Assembly: GCA_002422315.1 (NCBI GenBank)
Contig: DIUJ01000057.1
Coordinates: 24,843-88,842, forward strand
DNA length: 64,000 bases
From: Bacteroidetes bacterium UBA6161
GTDB lineage: Bacteria; Bacteroidota; Bacteroidia; NS11-12g; UBA955
Reading direction: 5' to 3'
How positions within the stretch are numbered: position 1 is the stretch's first letter; the number at the start of each line of letters is the position of its first letter. The notes under the pieces are model-generated. The model saw only the letters and a program-made list of their open reading frames with translations. It had not been told where the DNA came from and ran no database searches. Positions 15,106 to 22,758 of the stretch are shown one piece after another. The position numbers and the translations under genes were made by a program.

Positions 15106-16058
15106 AACCCATACTTATAGCTGAATGTTGCCAAAACCACAATGGCAACCAAGAGATTTTAAAGAAGCAAATACACACTGCTGCCGAAAACGGAGCGGAC
15201 TTTGTAAAAATACAAGCCATTCGCTCCAAAGAATTGAGTCACAGACCCAGATTTGACGAGGGTGAAACCCATGCAGACGGAACAATTAAAACAATCAAAA
15301 GACCTTATGATGCAGAGTTGGCAAGATTGTCTAAGTTGGATTTGAGCCTAGACGACGAAGCCTGGTTTGTGGAAGAATGTTGGAGAGCAGGGGTGGCACC
15401 AATGACCACCGCCTTTACTAGGACAGGGGCAAGAGAAATAAAAGACTTAGGCTACGAAGCCATTAAAATTGCTAGTTACGACTGTGCTTCTTATCCTTTG
15501 TTGAGGGAGGTTGCTAAGTATTGGAAAAATGTATTTGTATCCACTGGCGCAACTTATGACAATGAGATTGAGAAAGCTGCTCAAGTTTTAAAAGAAGTTA
15601 ATTTACACTTGTTACATTGTGTAACCATTTATCCTACTCCTATGGATGAATTGAATCTAAAGAGGATGTCTTTTTTAAGGAGATATTCTCATAATGTAGG
15701 GTATTCAGATCATTCGCATGTAGAAACAACAGGCTTATGGGCAAGTAAAATAGCCCTGGCCTTGGGGGCTAATAGCATAGAAAGACATTATACAGTATTG
15801 GAAAAAGACGAAACCAAAGATGGGCCTGTTTCAATTAAACCACATCAATTAAAGGAATTAAGGAGTTTTGCGGATTTGAGCAGACAAGAAATGATGGAAC
15901 AAATTAAAAAAGGGTATCCAGAATGGGAAAAAACCATTGGAAATATAACTAGGCCCTTATCGCATGCTGAAAAACTGAACAGAGATTATTTTAGAGGTCG
16001 ATTTGCTTCCTTAGTGGATGGTAAATTGATTTATAACTGGGAAGAGGTAGAATTTTAA
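15102..16058 (+). CDS. divergent NeuB-family ulosonic acid synthase, short C-terminus
   Basis: A 318-residue TIM-barrel protein of the NeuB family, which condenses phosphoenolpyruvate with an aldose to form a 2-keto-3-deoxy sugar acid. Recognisable segments are IAECCQNHNGN (usually IAEIGxNHxG), DFVKIQ (usually VKFQ), VSTGATYDNEI, CVTIYPTPMDELNL, GYSDHS and IERHYTV with DGPVSIKP. The barrel ends around residue 280. Only about 35 residues follow (ITRPLSHAEKLNRDYF onward), too few for the usual antifreeze-like SAF domain, which reaches into the active site of the partner subunit in characterised NeuB. Its aldose may differ from ManNAc. The stop shares one base with the next start. Confidence 0.83.
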   Translation: MKPILIAECCQNHNGNQEILKKQIHTAAENGADFVKIQAIRSKELSHRPRFDEGETHADGTIKTIKRPYDAELARLSKLDLSLDDEAWFVEECWRAGVAPMTTAFTRTGAREIKDLGYEAIKIASYDCASYPLLREVAKYWKNVFVSTGATYDNEIEKAAQVLKEVNLHLLHCVTIYPTPMDELNLKRMSFLRRYSHNVGYSDHSHVETTGLWASKIALALGANSIERHYTVLEKDETKDGPVSIKPHQLKELRSFADLSRQEMMEQIKKGYPEWEKTIGNITRPLSHAEKLNRDYFRGRFASLVDGKLIYNWEEVEF

Positions 16059-17611
16059 TGCTATTCGCCAAACAACTTCTTACGGAAAAAGAATACAATG
16101 TAGCCTTGCAAAAAGGGGTTTCGGTATTTTTATACAACGAAATCAACTTTGCACCCAATCCACAAGAGGGGATACAGATGGTAAACTGTACCACAGAACG
16201 AGTTCCCAGCACTTGGTACACTTGGGAGGAAAATGAAAGGATTTTTTCAACATTTGAAAAAAAGCATTCTTGTTTTCATGTAATTGATGGTTTTGATTTT
16301 TCATTAGCTATTAAAAAAGCAATGTTTTGGGCCAATATGAGAATAGGGTATTTGGAATATACTCGAGTAAAATATTTTGTTGATTATAATATCTTTGAAA
16401 GCTCAGAGAGGTTATTCAATGCAAACATGCTTAAAACGACACTAAAGTATGCTAAAGAGTTTTTGTTGCAAAAAAGTAAAAAGTCATTTGATAAAGAAAA
16501 CAGAACCAAGTTTAATTGGGCTATACTTATAGAAGACACATTTCAAATAAATCTGTATAAACATATCCTTTATTTAAGCTTAAAGGATATAACATTGCTT
16601 TTAATAGTGATAAATGATTCAGTGAAAGAAGAATTGTTGAATATGGGATTTCAGGAAAATCAAATCAAACGAATAAATCAAAACCATAACTATAAATTGC
16701 CTTTCCCAAAGTTAAACCTTTTGAAAATAGAAAAAAATGAATGGTTTCTTTTGGATCAATTGTGTAATCATTGGAACGAAATAAATCAATGGTACACTAT
16801 ATCACAAATTATTTCAAATTCGGGGGTGAAAAAATTTTTAATGAACGAAGGAGAAAATGGTGTAAAAGGTTCCGTTATTGGGGAAGTATTAAATAAAAGA
16901 GGAATTCAAACTTTTAACACAATGAATGGAATGAAGTCTGGTCAAGCACAAGATGCATTTCAAAGTTTTCAGTATTGGTTTGTATGGGGCATTGGAATGA
17001 AAAAAATGTTGATTGAAAAATGCGCATTGCCAGAGTCTATGTTAATTAATGTGGGTCACTTGATGGAAGATGAAATAGCAAATTATAGGAGTCAGGGGAG
17101 TTTTGATTCCATTCAACATGAAAACAAAAAGATTATTTCACTTTTTTCAGTTCGTGGTAAAAGAGAAGAAAAGATGGAAGCTTTTCGATTTTTGTATGAT
17201 TTGGCAGAACAAAAGAGTGATTTGGTATTACTAATTAGAAAACATCCTAGTGAAAAGGACGAGGATTTGATTTTACCCACAAAGGATTTGCCGAATGTTT
17301 ATTGGGTAGAATACAATCAAGAAAACTCTAAAAATACCTTGTATGACCAGTTGTCTATCAGTACTTTAAGTATTTGTTTTGGGTCTACAGTAGCTTTGGA
17401 AAGCAAATGGTTTGGGGTGCCTTGTATTACTTTTGAAATGAGAGAAGAAAGCTTGGTGTATTTAACAGATGACAAACATATTTTTCATGTTAAAGAAATA
17501 CTTGAATTTGAAAGTAAAATGAGTGAATTATTGGCATTTAATTCAAAAAGAAAACCGCAATTAAATAACGTAGCCTCCCAGATTGTTGAAGAACTAAGAA
17601 AGGTAGAATAA
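16058..17611 (+). CDS. GT-B-type polysaccharide biosynthesis protein
   Basis: A 517-residue protein without a signal peptide. The C-terminal part reads LLIRKHPSEKDEDL, then ICFGSTVALESKWFGVPCITFE. This resembles the donor-binding half of polysialyltransferase and CDP-glycerol glycerophosphotransferase-like capsule enzymes (HP motif and S/T-rich loop followed by E). The N-terminal half is not recognisable by eye. Its position next to the NeuB-like gene makes it the best candidate for transferring the CMP-activated ulosonic acid. That is inference; it could equally add another sugar. Cytoplasmic or membrane-peripheral. Confidence 0.62.
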   Translation: MLFAKQLLTEKEYNVALQKGVSVFLYNEINFAPNPQEGIQMVNCTTERVPSTWYTWEENERIFSTFEKKHSCFHVIDGFDFSLAIKKAMFWANMRIGYLEYTRVKYFVDYNIFESSERLFNANMLKTTLKYAKEFLLQKSKKSFDKENRTKFNWAILIEDTFQINLYKHILYLSLKDITLLLIVINDSVKEELLNMGFQENQIKRINQNHNYKLPFPKLNLLKIEKNEWFLLDQLCNHWNEINQWYTISQIISNSGVKKFLMNEGENGVKGSVIGEVLNKRGIQTFNTMNGMKSGQAQDAFQSFQYWFVWGIGMKKMLIEKCALPESMLINVGHLMEDEIANYRSQGSFDSIQHENKKIISLFSVRGKREEKMEAFRFLYDLAEQKSDLVLLIRKHPSEKDEDLILPTKDLPNVYWVEYNQENSKNTLYDQLSISTLSICFGSTVALESKWFGVPCITFEMREESLVYLTDDKHIFHVKEILEFESKMSELLAFNSKRKPQLNNVASQIVEELRKVE

Positions 17612-17617
17612 TAAGTC

Positions 17618-18259
17618 ATGATAATTACAATTATAGAATATGGTTTGGGAAATCCCCTTTCAATAAAAAACATGCTAAAAAAAGTTGGTGTAGGCAATGT
17701 GCGAATTAGCTATGCCAAAGAGGATTTAAAAGATGCAGATTTGCTTATACTTCCTGGTGTGGGTCATTTCGAACAAGGCATGAAAAACTTGAAAGAAAAT
17801 GACTTACAAGAAACATTAAATGAGTTGGTTTTAGTGCAAAAGAAACCCATATTAGGAATTTGTTTGGGTATGCAGCTTATGACTAATTATAGCGAAGAAG
17901 GGAATTGTGAAGGTTTGGCATGGATAGATGCTGAAACAAAAAAGTTTGCCTTCCATGAAAAAGCGATTAAAGTCCCTCACATGGGATGGACAGATACGCA
18001 TTTTTTGCAGTCTCCGTTTAATGAGATAAGATTTGAAGAAGATATGCCGCGTTTTTACCATGTTCACTCCTATTTTGTGGATTGTAAACAAGAGGAGGAT
18101 GTACTAAGCACTGCCTCTTATGGAGGGAAGATATTTCACAATGGATTTAAAAAAGGAAATATTATGGGAGTTCAATTTCACCCAGAGAAAAGCCATGTAT
18201 TTGGCATCTGTTTTTTTAAATCCCTCATTCATTATTTAGAAAAAAACAATGAGCAATAG
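17618..18259 (+). CDS. hisH: HisH-type glutamine amidotransferase (HisH2-like)
   Basis: A 213-residue class I glutamine amidotransferase of the imidazole glycerol phosphate synthase HisH type. The catalytic triad is C82 in GICLGMQLM, and H188 and E190 in VQFHPEKSH. It releases ammonia from glutamine and channels it to its partner HisF. Here it is not with histidine genes but in a sugar operon with a HisF paralogue and a WbpG-like amidotransferase, the same trio found in Pseudomonas O-antigen loci. Ammonia is therefore probably used to make an acetamidino group on a sugar. It overlaps the next gene by 11 bp. Confidence 0.88.
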   Translation: MIITIIEYGLGNPLSIKNMLKKVGVGNVRISYAKEDLKDADLLILPGVGHFEQGMKNLKENDLQETLNELVLVQKKPILGICLGMQLMTNYSEEGNCEGLAWIDAETKKFAFHEKAIKVPHMGWTDTHFLQSPFNEIRFEEDMPRFYHVHSYFVDCKQEEDVLSTASYGGKIFHNGFKKGNIMGVQFHPEKSHVFGICFFKSLIHYLEKNNEQ

Positions 18260-18992
18260 AGTGCGAATTATTCCTGTTTTATCTTTAATGGGAAACAAAC
18301 TGGTAAAAACGGTTAAATTTAAGAATCCTAATTATTTAGGCGATCCTTTGAATGCCATTAAAATATTCAATGACAAAAGGGTGGATGAATTAATAGTCCT
18401 AGATATAGAGGCTTCAAAGTTAAAAAAAGAACCCAATTATAAACTTATCTATGAAATGGCAGGTGAAGCATTTATGCCCTTGGGTTATGGAGGAGGTATT
18501 AGAACATTGGACCAAGCCAAAAAGATATTTGGATTGGGAATAGAGAAGGTCGTGTTAAATTCAGTAATATTTGAAAATCCCTCTATAGTGACACAAATTG
18601 CCAACATATATGGAGCGCAAAGCGTTGTCTTGTCAATGGATGTAAAGAAAAACCTTATAGGAAAATCACGACCACATTTTAATTCAGGCAAAGAATATCT
18701 AAAAGAAGATTTAATGGCTTTTGCACTTAGATTGATTGAATTAGGCGTAGGTGAAATAATATTACAAGATATTGAACGAGACGGTACTTTTGCAGGATAT
18801 AATTTATCATTAATTGAAATGCTCAAACAGCTCCCTGTGCCCATCGTTGCAATGGGAGGATGTAATGGAATAGAAGACATGAAAAAAGCAATAGCAAGCG
18901 GAGCTAGTGCAATTGCGGCAGGAAGTGTCTTTGTGTACAGAAACAACGATCCCAAATCGATATTAATTAATTACCCCAAAATAAATTTATAA
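18249..18992 (+). CDS. hisF: HisF2-like imidazole glycerol phosphate synthase cyclase paralogue
   Basis: A 247-residue (beta/alpha)8 barrel of the HisF family. In true HisF the first strand carries a catalytic Asp (the CLDV motif). Here that strand reads IIPVLSLMGNKLVKTVKF, with S12 at the Asp position, the pattern of the HisF2 paralogues in O-antigen clusters. The second half keeps the phosphate-binding ends (MGGCNGIEDM and AAGSVFVY) and the Asp in VLSMDVKK. It most likely forms an ammonia-conducting complex with the HisH upstream and feeds the WbpG-like enzyme downstream, and does not make histidine. It begins inside the end of hisH. Confidence 0.87.
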   Translation: MSNRVRIIPVLSLMGNKLVKTVKFKNPNYLGDPLNAIKIFNDKRVDELIVLDIEASKLKKEPNYKLIYEMAGEAFMPLGYGGGIRTLDQAKKIFGLGIEKVVLNSVIFENPSIVTQIANIYGAQSVVLSMDVKKNLIGKSRPHFNSGKEYLKEDLMAFALRLIELGVGEIILQDIERDGTFAGYNLSLIEMLKQLPVPIVAMGGCNGIEDMKKAIASGASAIAAGSVFVYRNNDPKSILINYPKINL

Positions 18993-18993
18993 A

Positions 18994-20130
18994 ATGATAA
19001 AGACTTGTACAAATTGCATTCTTGACACCCATGATGAACCCAACATGCAATTTGATGAAAAGGGTGTTTGCAATTTCTGTAATAGTTACAAGAAAAAGTA
19101 TGTTGAGGACTTACCTTCAATTGAGGAAAGAACTATTTATTTGCAATCGCTTCTCCAAAAAGTAAAAGAATCACGTAAAGGCCAAAAGTATGATTCAATA
19201 ATGGGTTTAAGTGGTGGAGTGGATAGTAGTTATCTCGCTTATTTAGCAAAAGAATGGGGACTTAATCCATTACTTGTCCATTTTGATAACGGATGGAATT
19301 CTGAATTAGCAGTTAAAAATATTGATGCTATTGTAAGTCATACAGGGTTTGATTTATTTACTTATGTGGTTGATTGGGAGGAATTTAAAGACTTGCAATT
19401 GTCTTATATAAAAGCATCTGTTTTGGATTGGGAAATACCAACAGATCATGGTTTTTTTGCTATGCTTTACAAGCAAGCGAACAAACATAATATTAAATAT
19501 ATTCTTACAGGGCATAATTTCCAGACAGAGGCAATCCTGCCTAAAACAATGCGGTGGAGTAAGATGGATGTAGCAAACATTATAGATATACATAAAACTC
19601 ATGGTTCCGCGAAATTGAAGTCCTTTCCTATGATGGATTTTTTCGAGTATTCCAAATATCAATTAATCAATAAAATAGAACGATTAAATCTGTTGGAATA
19701 CATTGAATATGATAAAAATAAAGCTAAAGAAATAATAAAAGAGGTGTTTGATTGGAAAGACTATGGCGGCAAACATTATGAATCAATCTTTACAAGGTTT
19801 TACCAAGGATATGTATTAAAGGAAAAGTTTGGTTATGATAAAAGAAAGGCACATCTTTCTAATTTGATTTGTTCTGGTCAAATAACAAGAGATGAAGCAT
19901 TAATAGAAATTGAAAAGAATCCTTATTCAAGTGAATCACAGCTCCAGGAAGACAAGGAGTTTGTATTGAAAAAATTTGATATGAATCAAAAACTCTTTGA
20001 TGAATTCATGAAAAAACCTGTTATCTCCCATTTGGACTATAAATCATATGAGACAGGTTTGTATCCTAAGCATGCCAAATTTATGAAAGGTATAAGTGGA
20101 TTTACTAAGGTACTAAAGAAATTTAAATAG
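18994..20130 (+). CDS. wbpG: N-acetyl sugar amidotransferase (WbpG/PseA-like)
   Basis: A 378-residue PP-loop ATPase. Two CxxC pairs (C5/C8 and C26/C29) lie at the N-terminus and the ATP-pyrophosphatase loop S73-G-G-V-D-S-S79 follows. Family members (WbpG in Pseudomonas, PseA-type in flagellin glycosylation) activate an N-acetyl group with ATP and accept ammonia from HisH/HisF to form an acetamidino group. The adjacent hisH and hisF paralogues supply that ammonia, one base away from this gene. The target could be the uronic acid made by the CBS-dehydrogenase or the CMP-ulosonic acid of this operon. The length is normal for the family. Confidence 0.9.
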   Translation: MIKTCTNCILDTHDEPNMQFDEKGVCNFCNSYKKKYVEDLPSIEERTIYLQSLLQKVKESRKGQKYDSIMGLSGGVDSSYLAYLAKEWGLNPLLVHFDNGWNSELAVKNIDAIVSHTGFDLFTYVVDWEEFKDLQLSYIKASVLDWEIPTDHGFFAMLYKQANKHNIKYILTGHNFQTEAILPKTMRWSKMDVANIIDIHKTHGSAKLKSFPMMDFFEYSKYQLINKIERLNLLEYIEYDKNKAKEIIKEVFDWKDYGGKHYESIFTRFYQGYVLKEKFGYDKRKAHLSNLICSGQITRDEALIEIEKNPYSSESQLQEDKEFVLKKFDMNQKLFDEFMKKPVISHLDYKSYETGLYPKHAKFMKGISGFTKVLKKFK

Positions 20131-20131
20131 T

Positions 20132-20142
20132 AGAAGGACTTG
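20132..20142 (+). promoter_or_regulatory. ribosome binding site with TTG start
   Basis: AGAAGGA directly precedes the TTG used by the GT4 gene. It is one of the few Shine-Dalgarno-like sites in the window and supports the non-ATG start, since the next in-frame ATG would remove the first strand of the fold. Confidence 0.45.
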
Positions 20143-21396
20143 AGGCATTTAACTATTGTTTGTTTTACATTTCCTCCCTATGAAGGTATAGGAGGGAGGC
20201 GTTGGGCAAAATTTGCCAAGTATTTACATAATGAGGGTGTAGGGATTAGTATAATTGCAGCGAATAAACAAATCTTAGAAAGTAAGAGCAATTGGCTTAA
20301 TGATACACTTGCATACACAGATAAAATCAACTTTTTGCCAATGCACTATCCAGCGATTCTTACTACTATTCCCAATGGACTTTTACAGAAATTGCATTAT
20401 CGGTTGGCTTGGATTTATGTTAAATTCTTGATAAAAGGCAATTATTTTGATTATTCCTCTTTTTTTTCGAAGCAGTTGCTGCAAGCATTAGAAAAGAATA
20501 TTCAAAATGGAACTTCACAAATAATCTTAAGCTGCGCGCCTTTTCATATGGCTTATGCCGCAATAAAATTAAAACAGAAATACCCTCAGGTAACTTTTAT
20601 AGTAGACTTTAGAGACCCATGGACTACTAATAAATCTAGTTTTGGATTTACAGGTTTAAGCTCAAAAAGGCTTGAATATGAAAAATATAAAGAGAAAAGT
20701 GTAATTGAAAATTATGACAAGGTGTTTTCTGTATCTAATGAAATGACAGATTATTTCAAGTCGCTGATAAGTATGAATATAGAAAAATGCATTACAATTC
20801 CCAACGGTTTTGATAGGGATGATTTTGTTCATACACCTACAAAAACATCTTCAAAGTTGAGGTTTGTATTTGCCGGAAGTTTATACGACAAAGCATTTCA
20901 TATATTCAGTTCTTTTATAGATGCATTAAAACAAATAGAACAAAATAATCCAATAGTTTATAATAAGTTAGCAATCACAATAGCGGGGTATGCTCCAAAT
21001 GTGTTTTTAGAAGAAATTAAAAGTTGTGAAATAATACAACACGTTGGGGTTTTATCCCTTCAGGAAACATATAATCTGTTGTCAAATTCAGATGTTTCTT
21101 TGCTTTTTTTAACAGACGATTTAAACTACACCTTTAGCACAAAGTTTTACGAATACATTGCTATGAATCTGCCAATAGCTGTTTGTTCAACTTATGGGCA
21201 TACTTCTGATTATGTTAAAGAGCATAAACTAGGTTACGCGCTAACCCCAGATAAGATGTATGAAACAATTTTAGAAATAATACATGATTGGCAAAATAAC
21301 CAATTGATAAGGAACGATGTTTACAACATCGATACCCACAATATACAAACCATCGTAAAACAAAAATTAAAACCGATATTAGATGCAACCTCTTAA
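20140..21396 (+). CDS. glycosyltransferase, GT-B fold (family 4-like)
   Basis: A 418-residue GT-B protein. The N-terminal strand and GIGGRRW loop (FTFPPYEGIGGRRWAKFA) are typical of GT4 enzymes that start with a Gly-rich acceptor loop. VDFRDPW is a conserved segment of this subgroup, and the C-terminal half has IPNGFDRDDF, FAGSLYD and the donor-binding FSTKFYEYIAMNLPIAV with its Glu. The start is TTG at 20140; an in-frame stop lies immediately upstream (20128-20130, the previous gene's stop) and AGAAGGA at 20132-20138 could serve as a ribosome binding site. It overlaps the next gene by 14 bp. Confidence 0.82.
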   Translation: MRHLTIVCFTFPPYEGIGGRRWAKFAKYLHNEGVGISIIAANKQILESKSNWLNDTLAYTDKINFLPMHYPAILTTIPNGLLQKLHYRLAWIYVKFLIKGNYFDYSSFFSKQLLQALEKNIQNGTSQIILSCAPFHMAYAAIKLKQKYPQVTFIVDFRDPWTTNKSSFGFTGLSSKRLEYEKYKEKSVIENYDKVFSVSNEMTDYFKSLISMNIEKCITIPNGFDRDDFVHTPTKTSSKLRFVFAGSLYDKAFHIFSSFIDALKQIEQNNPIVYNKLAITIAGYAPNVFLEEIKSCEIIQHVGVLSLQETYNLLSNSDVSLLFLTDDLNYTFSTKFYEYIAMNLPIAVCSTYGHTSDYVKEHKLGYALTPDKMYETILEIIHDWQNNQLIRNDVYNIDTHNIQTIVKQKLKPILDATS

Positions 21397-22405
21397 ATTC
21401 CTAGTTATTGGCTGCGGCCATATTGGCAAGCGCCATGCAGAAATGATACGCCGGCATCCAGAAGCACAACTTCTTGCAGTGTGCGATGCCAAAGACAAAA
21501 AAAACCTTGGCCTTGACAACTTAGAAGAGCCTTTCTACAACGATGCTGCGGCAATGATAGCTGCCCATCCCGATGCCGATGTGGTGTCGGTAGCTACCCC
21601 GAATGGATTGCATGCCGAGCATTCGCTGCTTGCTCTGCAACACAAAATGCACGTGGTAGTAGAAAAGCCCATGGCACTGAGTAAAGCCGATTGTGAAAAA
21701 ATCATTTTCAAATCCCTGCAAGTTTCCAAGCAAGTGTTTTGTGTGATGCAAAACCGCTATTCCCCTCCAAGCCAATGGCTTAAATCCATTTTGGAGGAAG
21801 GCAAGTTGGGCAAAATATTTATGGTGCAAATCAACTGCTATTGGAACCGCGACGACAGGTACTACAAGCCCGACAATTGGAAAGGCGATTTGAAATTAGA
21901 TGGCGGTACTTTGTTTACGCAGTTCTCGCATTTTATTGACATCATGTATTGGTTGTTTGGGGATATCAGCAATATCCAAACCAAGTTCAAAGACTTTAAC
22001 CACCAAACCCAAACACAGTTTGAGGACAGCGGGGTAGTGAGTTTTGATTTTGTAGATGGGGGCATGGGCAGCTTAAATTATTCCACCTCTGTATGGAACC
22101 AAAACCTAGAGTCTTCCCTCACCATCATAGGCGAGAAAGGCACGGTAAAAGTTGGGGGGCAATACATGAACGAAGTGCAAGAATGCCATATCCAAGACTA
22201 CAAGATGCCTACCCTAGCCGAAACCAACCCCGGCAATGACTATGGCCACTACAAAGGCTCTGCCAACAACCACAACATCTTTTACGACAACGTGATCAAT
22301 ACCCTACAAGGCAGAGACACCATCACCACCAATGCCCTAGAAGGCCTAAAGGTAGTCGAGATTATAGAAAGAATTTACGAAAGCAATCCGTTTTTAGGGA
22401 AGTGA
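21383..22405 (+). CDS. Gfo/Idh/MocA family sugar oxidoreductase
   Basis: A 340-residue NAD(P)-dependent dehydrogenase. The N-terminal Rossmann motif is VIGCGHIGKRHAE (residues 8-20), the family Lys is in E94-K95-P96, and the substrate-binding half has GGTLFTQFSHFIDIMYWL with the catalytic His position. It resembles WbpB/WlbA-type enzymes that oxidise the 3-position of UDP-N-acetylglucosaminuronic acid, which would act directly after the CBS-fused dehydrogenase. No 3-aminotransferase or N-acetyltransferase partner is visible in the window, so the di-N-acetylated uronic acid route would be incomplete here. Base composition is more GC-rich than the preceding genes, suggesting a separate history. 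Last gene of the compact operon. Confidence 0.86.
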   Translation: MQPLKFLVIGCGHIGKRHAEMIRRHPEAQLLAVCDAKDKKNLGLDNLEEPFYNDAAAMIAAHPDADVVSVATPNGLHAEHSLLALQHKMHVVVEKPMALSKADCEKIIFKSLQVSKQVFCVMQNRYSPPSQWLKSILEEGKLGKIFMVQINCYWNRDDRYYKPDNWKGDLKLDGGTLFTQFSHFIDIMYWLFGDISNIQTKFKDFNHQTQTQFEDSGVVSFDFVDGGMGSLNYSTSVWNQNLESSLTIIGEKGTVKVGGQYMNEVQECHIQDYKMPTLAETNPGNDYGHYKGSANNHNIFYDNVINTLQGRDTITTNALEGLKVVEIIERIYESNPFLGK

Positions 22406-22651
22406 TTGCTATCGCGCGCCCCCCATTGTCATCCTGAGTGCTGAATGCGAAGCGTTCAGTGTATCGAAGGACGGCAATGGGGGTTTTAATATAAATGGAT
22501 TTGTAATTAGCAAATGCTATCCTTCGATACACCAGCTTAGGCTGGCACTCACCATGACAAGAGCAAAATGTCATCCTGAGGAGGAGTTTACCCTGAGGTT
22601 CTCGAAGGGAACCACGAAATTTCCAATAACTAACTCATTTAAAATTTTCTT
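22406..22651 (+). repeat. paired variable-hairpin repeats in spacer
   Basis: Left arm TGTCATCCTGAGTG (22427-22440), hairpin CTGAATGCGAAGCGTTCAG (22441-22459), then TATCGAAGGACGGCAATGGG. After an AT-rich centre comes the opposite-strand arm at 22521-22559 with hairpin CCAGCTTAGGCTGG. A second element type (CCTGAGGTTCTCGAAGGGAA) follows at 22595. No gene seen. Confidence 0.75.
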
Positions 22652-22674
22652 AAAAGACGCTTCGGCGTCTTTTT
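22652..22674 (+). terminator. rho-independent terminator
   Basis: AAAAGACGC (22652-22660), loop TTCG, then GCGTCTTTT with a T-run to 22676. The stem with a UUCG tetraloop followed by U residues is a classical intrinsic terminator. It would end transcription from the long polysaccharide operon and is roughly symmetrical. Confidence 0.85.
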
Positions 22675-22758
22675 TTGTATATTGCGTTTTCTAATTCATA
22701 CTAATGTGAAAACAAAAGTGCGCTTATTCTTTTTTATTATTATTGGTGTTTTGTATTG

